This document shows positions 1 through 4,280 of a stretch of DNA of 8,045 nucleotides, in pieces. The first letter of the stretch is position 1, and every line of letters starts with the position of its first letter. This DNA comes from Sulfurovum sp. (GTDB taxonomy: Bacteria; Campylobacterota; Campylobacteria; Campylobacterales; Sulfurovaceae). The notes under the pieces are model-generated. The model did no database searches. It was not told the DNA's origin and saw only the letters and a list, made by a program, of their open reading frames with translations. Location: positions 1 to 8,045 of the forward strand of contig DQSX01000167.1 in NCBI GenBank assembly GCA_015663065.1, given 5' to 3'. The position numbers and the translations under genes are program-made.

Positions 1-697
1 TAATGTTTTCAACGATCGTTCCTGAACCCACACCTACAAAAGAGAGACCATTGATCTCTTTGTCCTGCTCCATCGTAATTCCGGAATTCAGAATATAAAC
101 ATTTCTTAAAATTCCCGAAGAGTCATTTGGATTTGAAGTACCTGCTGTAAATGCACTATTCACTTCATAAGGCTGCACCTGATCATTTCCTGCATTACCT
201 ATGATCGTAAGTCCACCCCATTGTCCTACTTCTGCAGAGGTTGGATTTGCTAAACGTTTTGTAGAGGTAAAGATGATCGGATCTTCTTTTGTACCCTCTG
301 CAATCAGTTTGGCATTTTTATCAACGATCATATACGATGTAGCATCCCCTGTACCATCCAAACCTGCAACGATCGTTCCTGGCTCTATTGTCAATGTTAC
401 CCCTGACTCTACCACTACCAGACCATCAAGTGTCCAAACGGTGTCTGATGTCAATGTCATGTCTTTGTCTATGTTACCGGAGAGTGTTTCCTGCTTTAAA
501 GAAGAGGTATCTTTTATAATACTGTCCGCAGCCACTTCTTCTCCAGAATCATTCGCAGCACTTGTTGTGATAGTATCACCTATGGTATCTCCGGTGATCG
601 TTACAGTGGAAGGCGCCTGGTTTATCGTAGTGTCTCCACATCCGCTTAATAAAGCTATCGTAACCGCTGAAAGTGTGATCTTTGTCAAATTCGTCAT
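1..697 (-). CDS. Secreted lipoprotein with beta-helix-type repeat domain (partial, 3' end off window)
   Basis: The frame is open from ATG at 697 to the left edge, giving 232 codons with no stop; the C-terminus lies outside the window. The N-terminus (MTNLTKITLSAVTIALLSGC) has a lysine, a hydrophobic stretch and a lipobox LSGC with the lipidated cysteine at residue 20, so the product should be exported and anchored to a membrane, probably the outer one. Residues 22-75 are a Thr/Asp/Ser-rich linker. From about 86 the sequence resembles a large family of secreted proteins with motifs such as W-x-LDGLV-x-VE-x-G-x-TLTIEPGTI (88-109), AEGT-x-EDPIIFTS (133-145), GQWGGL-x-IIGNA (158-169) and EINGLSFVGVGSGT near the edge. 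Such proteins are predicted to fold as right-handed parallel beta-helices and often run to several hundred residues. An AAGGA ribosome site lies 7 bases before the ATG. The exact function is unknown; a surface adhesin or binding role is inference. Confidence 0.85.
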   Translation of the reverse strand, partial: MTNLTKITLSAVTIALLSGCGDTTINQAPSTVTITGDTIGDTITTSAANDSGEEVAADSIIKDTSSLKQETLSGNIDKDMTLTSDTVWTLDGLVVVESGVTLTIEPGTIVAGLDGTGDATSYMIVDKNAKLIAEGTKEDPIIFTSTKRLANPTSAEVGQWGGLTIIGNAGNDQVQPYEVNSAFTAGTSNPNDSSGILRNVYILNSGITMEQDKEINGLSFVGVGSGTIVENI

Positions 698-754
698 ATT
701 TTTTCCTTGTTTTAGACATTAAAGTGTTTTTGTTTAAGCGAATTTTGTCACAAG

Positions 755-760
755 GTTATA
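755..760 (-). promoter_or_regulatory. Candidate -10 box for the lipoprotein gene
   Basis: On the minus strand the sequence reads TTTGTTATAACC, giving a TATAAC hexamer about 58 bases before the lipoprotein ATG. No convincing -35 is visible, which is common in Campylobacterota promoters. The box overlaps the proximal arm of the hairpin at 757-797, so a protein bound there would block it. Assignment by position and hexamer only. Confidence 0.35.
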
Positions 761-797
761 ACAAATTGGAAACATAGGCTGTTACCAATTTGTTATA
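757..797. repeat. Long inverted repeat (13-bp perfect arms, extendable) upstream of the lipoprotein gene
   Basis: The arm TATAACAAATTGG at 757-769 is the exact reverse complement of CCAATTTGTTATA at 785-797. Inside, after one A/A mismatch, AACA (771-774) pairs with TGTT (780-783), leaving a five-base loop. This gives 17 pairs in a 41-base element. On the plus strand it is followed by six T's (798-803), so it could terminate plus-strand transcription, but no plus-strand gene lies upstream. On the minus strand it sits about 60 bases before the lipoprotein start and covers its likely -10 box, so an operator or a leader hairpin is as plausible. Confidence 0.7.
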
Positions 798-837
798 TTT
801 TTTGAGTTAGAGAAAGAAGAAAGAGGAAAATATTTAA

Positions 838-867
838 TAAGAAGATAAAGGGCCTCCGAAAAAGCCC
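838..867 (-). terminator. Possible rho-independent terminator after the ankyrin gene
   Basis: Just past the ankyrin stop codon the minus strand reads GGGCTTTTTCGGAGGCCC followed by TTTATCTTCTT. The GGGC/GCCC arms can be extended by T-G wobble and T-A pairs. The T-rich tail is interrupted, so this is a weak candidate, supported mainly by its location 13 bases downstream of the gene. Confidence 0.4.
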
Positions 868-879
868 GTGATGGCGTAT

Positions 880-1410
880 TTATTCGTTAGGGTACCTAGA
901 GTATATGCCACCTTGCTCGTCTAAAAATTCGATCATTTTTTTCTGACCAAGCTTTTTGGCATAATCTTTAGGAGACATACCTGACTTATCAACAGCATTG
1001 ATCTCTCCACCGTTATCCAGGATCATTTTCATCATCTCCAAGTCGTGGAAACAGGCTGCCAGCATCACGGGAGTGATCCCGCTTTTACGTTTGCTTACAT
1101 TTAAGTCAAAACCTTTGTCTATACAAAACTGTATCACATCTTTACGTTTGAATTTAATGGCCATATCCAGGGCAGAGATACCGTCAGAATCAGTCTCGTG
1201 CAGATCCACGCCGTTTTCAAGCATCAGATCAAGCATCTCCATAGAGGCATATTTACGTATGGCATAAAAGAAAGGAGAGATCTCATCGTAATCTTCAAGA
1301 TCATACTCCTCTCCTATCAGAATAGGTTTTGTAAGGTCTGCACCATTTTTTAACAATGACTTCATTTTTGCTACAGAATCGTTCTCTATGGCTTGGGTTA
1401 CTTCATTCAT
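880..1410 (-). CDS. Ankyrin-repeat protein
   Basis: A 176-residue protein built almost entirely of ankyrin repeats. Five units can be aligned at about 1-30, 43-75, 76-108, 109-142 and 143-170, with the typical helix-turn-helix-loop pattern: residues such as GISALDMAIKFKRKDVIQFCIDKGFDLN and GITPVMLAACFHDLEMMKMILDNGGEIN (segments at 78 and 111). A 12-residue acidic insertion follows the first unit. There is no signal peptide or membrane segment, so it should be a cytoplasmic protein-binding scaffold. Its partner cannot be told from sequence. The start at 1410 is supported by AGGAT six bases upstream. It is divergent from the small gene at 1505 and is not in an operon with the lipoprotein gene, from which a 180-base gap and a possible terminator separate it. 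Confidence 0.85.
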   Translation of the reverse strand: MNEVTQAIENDSVAKMKSLLKNGADLTKPILIGEEYDLEDYDEISPFFYAIRKYASMEMLDLMLENGVDLHETDSDGISALDMAIKFKRKDVIQFCIDKGFDLNVSKRKSGITPVMLAACFHDLEMMKMILDNGGEINAVDKSGMSPKDYAKKLGQKKMIEFLDEQGGIYSRYPNE

Positions 1411-1423
1411 TTATTATCCTTTG

Positions 1424-1437
1424 TTACCATTGGGTAA
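1424..1437. repeat. Short inverted repeat TTACC-ATTG-GGTAA in the divergent promoter region
   Basis: The arms TTACC (1424-1428) and GGTAA (1433-1437) are perfectly complementary around ATTG. The element lies between the ankyrin start codon and the likely promoter region shared with the small plus-strand gene. It could be an operator or a chance palindrome in AT-rich DNA. Confidence 0.3.
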
Positions 1438-1442
1438 TCACT

Positions 1443-1453
1443 ATTCTATATAC
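1443..1453. promoter_or_regulatory. Candidate overlapping divergent -10 region
   Basis: The sequence ATTCTATATAC gives TATATA-like hexamers on both strands (plus TATATA; minus TATAGAAT/TAGAAT). On the plus strand the start would fall near 1458, at the foot of the hairpin preceding the small gene. On the minus strand it would give the ankyrin gene a leader of roughly 30 bases. No -35 elements are recognisable. Confidence 0.3.
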
Positions 1454-1457
1454 TTGC

Positions 1458-1479
1458 ATCATCTCAAAGAAGAGATGAT
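1458..1479 (+). promoter_or_regulatory. Leader hairpin before the 42-aa gene
   Basis: ATCATCTC (1458-1465) is the exact reverse complement of GAGATGAT (1472-1479), with an AAAGAA loop. This 8-bp stem ends 16 bases before the ribosome binding site of the gene at 1505 and lies downstream of the candidate -10, so it would form near the 5' end of that mRNA. It may stabilise the transcript or regulate translation; no T-tract follows, so it is not a terminator. Confidence 0.5.
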
Positions 1480-1504
1480 ATTAAAATTTAAAAAAGGAGC
1501 ATCG

Positions 1505-1633
1505 ATGAAACTAAGTAAAGTGCTAAAAGAGATCATCAAAAAAGATGGAAAGCACTCATTGACCGCCAGAACAGTCAACAGACTGAAAACTTCAAAAGAG
1601 TTCAGCTATCTTGTAGATAGTAGCAAAGTTTAA
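1505..1633 (+). CDS. Small conserved-looking basic protein, 42 aa
   Basis: The sequence MKLSKVLKEIIKKDGKHSLT starts at ATG 1505 with a strong AGGAG five bases upstream (1495-1499). Earlier in-frame starts, including ATG 1475, have no comparable ribosome site, and the latter would place the AGGAG inside the gene. The protein is Lys/Arg rich (KVLKEIIKKDGKHS, TARTVNRLKTSKEF) with two probable helices and no cysteine, signal peptide or membrane segment. I do not recognise the family. Its charge and helical look would fit a nucleic-acid or ribosome-binding role, but that is speculation. It converges on ybaB, with 12 bases between the two stop codons. Confidence 0.65.
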   Translation: MKLSKVLKEIIKKDGKHSLTARTVNRLKTSKEFSYLVDSSKV

Positions 1634-1645
1634 AAAACTTCTAAA

Positions 1646-1957
1646 CTATGAGCCAAAAGGGTTCATTCCACCCATCATTCCCATAGCTTGAGACTTTTTA
1701 TTGTCTTCTATCATCTTTGTCACATCATTCATAGCAGAGATCAATAAGATCTGTAAAGACTCTTTGTCTTCCATTAATGAATCATCAATATTTAGATCTG
1801 TCACTTCACCTGCACCGTTTGCAGTCATCTCCACAAGACCGCCGCCGGCTTTTGCTGTAAATTCAACATTTTTAGCCTGCTCCTGCATCTCTTGTGCTTT
1901 CTCCTGAATCTGTCCGATCATTTCAGACATTTTACTCATATCTAGACCTTCAAACAT
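1646..1957 (-). CDS. ybaB: YbaB/EbfC-family nucleoid-associated protein
   Basis: A 103-residue protein matching the YbaB/EbfC family in length and layout: an N-terminal helix rich in Met/Gln/Glu (residues 1-30, MSEMIGQIQEKAQEMQEQ), a central strand region with GGGLVEMTANGAGEVTDLNID (38-58), a C-terminal helix (about 66-90) and a Met/Gly tail MGMMGGMNPFGS. The family forms dimers that bind DNA as small nucleoid-associated proteins. It starts 3 bases after the panD stop, with GGAG within the panD end, so the two are co-transcribed and translationally coupled. In many other bacteria ybaB sits beside dnaX-recR instead; the panD pairing fits Campylobacterota as I recall it. Confidence 0.93.
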   Translation of the reverse strand: MFEGLDMSKMSEMIGQIQEKAQEMQEQAKNVEFTAKAGGGLVEMTANGAGEVTDLNIDDSLMEDKESLQILLISAMNDVTKMIEDNKKSQAMGMMGGMNPFGS

Positions 1958-1960
1958 CGG

Positions 1961-2329
1961 CTACTCCAAACCCGTAAATGCTTCTGCAATAGTATTGTCA
2001 TCTTCTAAAATGACAATTTTCGGCTCATGGGCATCTGCCTCTTCTTCACTCATACTTGCGTAAGCAATAATGATGATCTTGTCACCTTTATGTACTTTTC
2101 TGGCTGCTGCTCCATTGAGACAAATGTCACCCTTGCCTCTCTCACCGGAAATAATATAGGTAGAAAAACGTTCACCATTATTGATGTTAACAATGTCTAT
2201 CTTCTGCCCGACACGCATACTGGCCGCGTCCATAAGATCCTGGTCTATGGTAATAGAGCCTACATAATTCAAATTTGCATCAGTTACAGTAGCTCTATGT
2301 AGTTTAGAATAAAGCATGGTAATGTTCAT
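1961..2329 (-). CDS. panD: Aspartate 1-decarboxylase precursor
   Basis: Converts L-aspartate to beta-alanine and CO2, feeding pantothenate and coenzyme A synthesis in the cytoplasm. The 122-residue proenzyme is of normal length. The self-cleavage site Gly24-Ser25 in YVGSITID is intact; Ser25 becomes the pyruvoyl cofactor of the alpha chain. Lys9, Arg54, Tyr58 and Asn72 (in LNGAAAR) occupy the positions known for the E. coli active site, so it should be active. The start is supported by AGGAA upstream and by two perfect TATAAT boxes. It is first in the panD-ybaB unit. Confidence 0.97.
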   Translation of the reverse strand: MNITMLYSKLHRATVTDANLNYVGSITIDQDLMDAASMRVGQKIDIVNINNGERFSTYIISGERGKGDICLNGAAARKVHKGDKIIIIAYASMSEEEADAHEPKIVILEDDNTIAEAFTGLE

Positions 2330-2357
2330 AATCGTTCCTATCTATAAAAGTATCGGG

Positions 2358-2363
2358 ATTATA
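2358..2363 (-). promoter_or_regulatory. panD promoter, extended -10
   Basis: The minus strand reads TGGTATAAT, a perfect TATAAT with the TGn extension. It lies 29 bases before the panD ATG, so the leader would be about 22 bases. No clear -35 is present, as expected for an extended -10 promoter. Confidence 0.65.
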
Positions 2364-2385
2364 CCAAAATCCCACATAGTTCTAT

Positions 2386-2391
2386 ATTATA
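2386..2391 (-). promoter_or_regulatory. Second candidate -10 upstream of panD
   Basis: A second perfect TATAAT on the minus strand (in CAGTATAATATAG), 28 bases upstream of the first. It lacks the TGn extension and sits within the loop of the CCCACA/TGTGGG inverted repeat. Tandem use for panD is possible but unproven. Confidence 0.35.
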
Positions 2392-2418
2392 CTGTAATTG
2401 TGGGAGAATTGGGGTTTT

Positions 2419-2796
2419 TTATCTTGCCATTTGAGACGGAGGCACTGCTTCTCCCCACATCTCATCTGGAATGACATATTCTGAGACAACATTCCCACCG
2501 ATGATATGCTCATCAATGATCCTGTCTATCTTCTCTTTTGTCAACCCTACATACATCGTATGTCCAGGCTCTACAAGCATCACAGGGCCCTGCTGACAAC
2601 GGTTCAGACAACCTGTCTGTATAGGCTGAACAGTTCCGATGATCCCTTTCATCATTAGCGATTGTGCCAAATGTTGAAAAAGTTGTGCTGATTCTGGGTC
2701 ATTTTGACTGACACAGGAAGGTTTTGGCATTCCCGGAGGTGCCGACTGCTGACATTTAAATATATAGAACGCTGGTTGTGGTACACCTGGTATCAT
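2419..2796 (-). CDS. Thioredoxin-like [2Fe-2S] ferredoxin
   Basis: A 125-residue soluble protein with the cysteine spacing of thioredoxin-like [2Fe-2S] ferredoxins: Cys15-x12-Cys28 and Cys63-x3-Cys67 (TGCLNRCQQGPVMLVEP). The second pair is followed by the usual strand-turn with GP and a C-terminal helix (TKEKIDRIIDEHIIGG). The family (Clostridium pasteurianum and Aquifex thioredoxin-like ferredoxins; also the NuoE/HoxE fold) carries one low-potential electron; the partner is not visible here. A longer N-terminal loop rich in Pro/Gln and a C-terminal tail EMWGEAVPPSQMAR are ordinary variations. The start is supported by AAGGAA with suitable spacing. It is divergent from the FmdE-like operon and could share its regulatory region. 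Confidence 0.88.
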   Translation of the reverse strand: MIPGVPQPAFYIFKCQQSAPPGMPKPSCVSQNDPESAQLFQHLAQSLMMKGIIGTVQPIQTGCLNRCQQGPVMLVEPGHTMYVGLTKEKIDRIIDEHIIGGNVVSEYVIPDEMWGEAVPPSQMAR

Positions 2797-2832
2797 AGTT
2801 ATTCCTTTTTTATTTACGATTTTTTTAATTAA

Positions 2833-2845
2833 GAGTATTTTACTC
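2833..2845. repeat. Palindrome GAGTA-TTT-TACTC in the ferredoxin promoter region
   Basis: Perfect 5-bp arms around TTT. On the minus strand a TAAAAT hexamer (2837-2842) lies inside it and is a candidate -10 for the ferredoxin gene. Operator or coincidence; AT-rich surroundings limit confidence. Confidence 0.3.
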
Positions 2846-2878
2846 CTATTTACTTAAAAAGAGTTTATTCGCCCTCTC

Positions 2879-2892
2879 TTGATAAGTATCAA
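2879..2892. promoter_or_regulatory. FNR/DNR-type binding site (TTGAT-N4-ATCAA)
   Basis: TTGATAAGTATCAA is a perfect match to the FNR/ANR/DNR/NnrR palindrome consensus TTGAT-N4-ATCAA. Its centre (2885.5) is about 41.5 bases before the start expected from the TATAAT box at 2915-2920. That is the classic class II activator position, where the regulator replaces the -35 contact. This argues for activation of the downstream operon by a Crp/FNR-family regulator sensing low oxygen or nitric oxide. Which of the two cannot be decided from the site alone. The same box lies about 90 bases upstream of the divergent ferredoxin start and might serve it as well. Confidence 0.75.
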
Positions 2893-2914
2893 CCTATCAA
2901 TTTTGGGATTCTAC

Positions 2915-2920
2915 TATAAT
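2915..2920 (+). promoter_or_regulatory. -10 box of the FmdE-like/hemerythrin/membrane protein operon
   Basis: A perfect TATAAT in CTACTATAATTTG. The predicted start is near 2927, giving a 20-base leader with AAAGGG before the ATG. There is no TTGACA-like -35; the FNR-type palindrome occupies that position, consistent with activator dependence. Confidence 0.7.
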
Positions 2921-2946
2921 TTGTTAAATCATCCAAAGGGAAAACC

Positions 2947-3555
2947 ATGAACTATCCTACTTTCTTTGACAACGTACAATCTATCCAACTTCAAGACCCT
3001 CTAAGTAGGTTTCTTGGTGCTTTTGAAGAAGGGAAAATGCAGATCGATTACATTGATTGTGTCAAACTTGCAGGACACTCCTGTCCTACTGTTGCTGGGG
3101 CATATCTCATGGCGCTCAAGGGTCTTGAAGCACTTTACACAGATACACTTCCGCAAAGAGGGAACATCCATGTCTCCATGAAAGCAGGAGAAGCAGAGGG
3201 TGTGACCGGGGTCATTGCAACGGTCATTGCTTTTATTGCAGGTGCCGGCGGCATTGGCGGGTTTAAAGGATTGAACGGTATTATGTCAAGAAACAACCTT
3301 CTTAGCTATAACATTGCCATGAATGGGGAAGTAAAACTGACAAGAGTTGATACAAATGAGTCCGTCACGCTAAGCTATAACCCGTCCATGATAGGTGCTG
3401 ACCCGATGATGCAGCCACTGATGGGTAAAGCAATACAAGGCTTGGCAAGTGATGAAGAGAAAAAAGAGTTCGGAAGGCTCTGGCAGGCACGGGTAGAGAA
3501 GATATTGCTTTCAAAAGAGCTTTGGAACGATATGATAACAATCACAAAGGAGTAG
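2947..3555 (+). CDS. FmdE-like metal-binding protein
   Basis: A 202-residue soluble protein. Residues 38-53 (CVKLAGHSCPTVAGAY) contain Cys38, His44 and Cys46 in a GH-x-CP context resembling the N-terminal motif of the FmdE family (named for a protein of the formylmethanofuran dehydrogenase region), where such residues bind a metal. A Gly-rich segment, GVTGVIATVIAFIAGAGGIGGFKGL (81-109 region), follows, then a variable helical C-terminus. No C-terminal zinc-ribbon cysteines are present, so this is the core domain only. There is no sign that it takes part in methanogenesis-type C1 chemistry; in this setting a redox, metal or cofactor-handling role is more likely, by inference. It is the first gene of the operon, with AAGGG six bases before the ATG, and its end overlaps the ribosome site of the next gene. 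The family call is from memory of the motif. Confidence 0.6.
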   Translation: MNYPTFFDNVQSIQLQDPLSRFLGAFEEGKMQIDYIDCVKLAGHSCPTVAGAYLMALKGLEALYTDTLPQRGNIHVSMKAGEAEGVTGVIATVIAFIAGAGGIGGFKGLNGIMSRNNLLSYNIAMNGEVKLTRVDTNESVTLSYNPSMIGADPMMQPLMGKAIQGLASDEEKKEFGRLWQARVEKILLSKELWNDMITITKE

Positions 3556-3558
3556 CGT

Positions 3559-3999
3559 ATGATAATTTCACAATTTATGACACAGGAACACAGAGACTGC
3601 GATACCGAATTCGCAGCAGCAGAGCAGGCAGTTGCTGATGAAAACTGGGCAGAAGCAGAAGAAAAATTCATGACCTTTGCCAATGATACACTGAGACACT
3701 TTAAAAGAGAAGAAGAGGAACTTTTCCCCGCTTTTGAAGCACAAACAGGTTCTACAGATGGCCCCACACAGGTGATGCGGTATGAACATGAACAGGTAAA
3801 AGGTCTCATTGGCAACCTCGCAGCTGCACTTGAAGAGAAAGATAAAGATGCCTATTTATCTCTTTGTGAGTCTATGATGATATTATTGCAACAGCACAAC
3901 ATGAAAGAAGAGCAAATGCTCTACGCTATGTGTGACAGAGTATTACCGGCAGAGACAAAAGAAAGTACTCTAGAAAAAATGAAAGCAGTCGAGATCTAA
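3559..3999 (+). CDS. Hemerythrin HHE-domain protein
   Basis: A 146-residue four-helix-bundle protein with the pattern of a di-iron hemerythrin: His11 (EHRDCD), His47 with Glu51 (HFKREEEELFPAF), His77 (RYEHEQ) and His113 with Glu117 (HNMKEEQMLY). These give the H-HxxxE-H-HxxxE ligand set. The family binds O2 or NO, and related RIC/YtfE/DnrN proteins help repair iron-sulfur clusters after nitrosative stress. This protein lacks the N-terminal ScdA-type domain of RIC, so it is a single-domain HHE protein. GGAG inside the upstream stop region sets the start 3 bases after it. Located between the FmdE-like and DUF2249 genes, it fits an NO- or O2-handling operon. Confidence 0.88.
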   Translation: MIISQFMTQEHRDCDTEFAAAEQAVADENWAEAEEKFMTFANDTLRHFKREEEELFPAFEAQTGSTDGPTQVMRYEHEQVKGLIGNLAAALEEKDKDAYLSLCESMMILLQQHNMKEEQMLYAMCDRVLPAETKESTLEKMKAVEI

Positions 4000-4002
4000 A
4001 CA

Positions 4003-4278
4003 ATGTCAACGATTAAAAAAATAGCACTGGACGCAAGAGATTTGGAACATCCAAAACCACTTGAATTAGCCATGAAGGCACTTCGAGAGTTAGATGATGA
4101 AAGTTATTTTTACATGATACACCGTAAAAACCCCATTCCTCTTCTTGACCTTGCAAGTGAACAGAATTTTCAGGTTTTAAATAAAGAGGATGCCAATGGA
4201 GATTGGCATATACTCATTTGTAAAACAGAAGAGATAGATTTAGATACCCTAGTGACAGACAGTCCTTCAAAGGAGTAA
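4003..4278 (+). CDS. DUF2249 domain protein
   Basis: A 91-residue protein resembling DUF2249: LDARDLEHPKPLELAMKALREL (residues 9-30), then a hydrophobic strand YFYMIHRKNPIPLLDL and a final strand DWHILICK. The domain is predicted to have a TusA/SirA-like alpha-beta fold and is often found next to, or fused with, hemerythrin domains and near denitrification genes. It lacks the N-terminal CPxP cysteine of TusA, so sulfur transfer by that mechanism is unlikely. It begins 3 bases after the hemerythrin stop with no clear Shine-Dalgarno, so translation is probably coupled. The function is unknown. Confidence 0.8.
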   Translation: MSTIKKIALDARDLEHPKPLELAMKALRELDDESYFYMIHRKNPIPLLDLASEQNFQVLNKEDANGDWHILICKTEEIDLDTLVTDSPSKE

Positions 4279-4280
4279 CT

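Larger units (their letters stand above)
2355..2404. repeat. Nested inverted repeats across the panD promoter region
   Basis: GGGATT (2355-2360) pairs with AATCCC (2368-2373), and directly adjoining CCCACA (2371-2376) pairs with TGTGGG (2399-2404). The two palindromes share the CCC and so are mutually exclusive as RNA hairpins. The first overlaps the proximal -10 box of panD, and the second encloses the distal one. They could be operators or, for transcripts reading out of the ferredoxin gene, alternative hairpins. No regulator can be named. Confidence 0.45.

Noticed and set aside
201..722. Plus-strand reading frame of 173 codons
   Set aside because: It lies antisense to the lipoprotein frame, which has a lipobox, a ribosome site and family motifs; the plus-strand product is Ser/Val-rich without recognisable features.
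1626..1648. Inverted repeats AAGTTT/AAACTT and AGTTTA/TAAACT between the small gene and ybaB, as a bidirectional terminator
   Set aside because: The stems are purely A/T-rich apart from one or two G/C pairs and no T-tract follows; too weak to call.
3375..3815. Minus-strand reading frame of 146 codons, Cys/Ser-rich
   Set aside because: It is antisense to the FmdE-like and hemerythrin genes, has no ribosome site or domain, and its composition is what a mirrored acidic gene gives.
4003..4278. TusA/SirA sulfur carrier
   Set aside because: The fold is likely related, but the N-terminal CPxP cysteine motif is absent, so DUF2249 is the better call.
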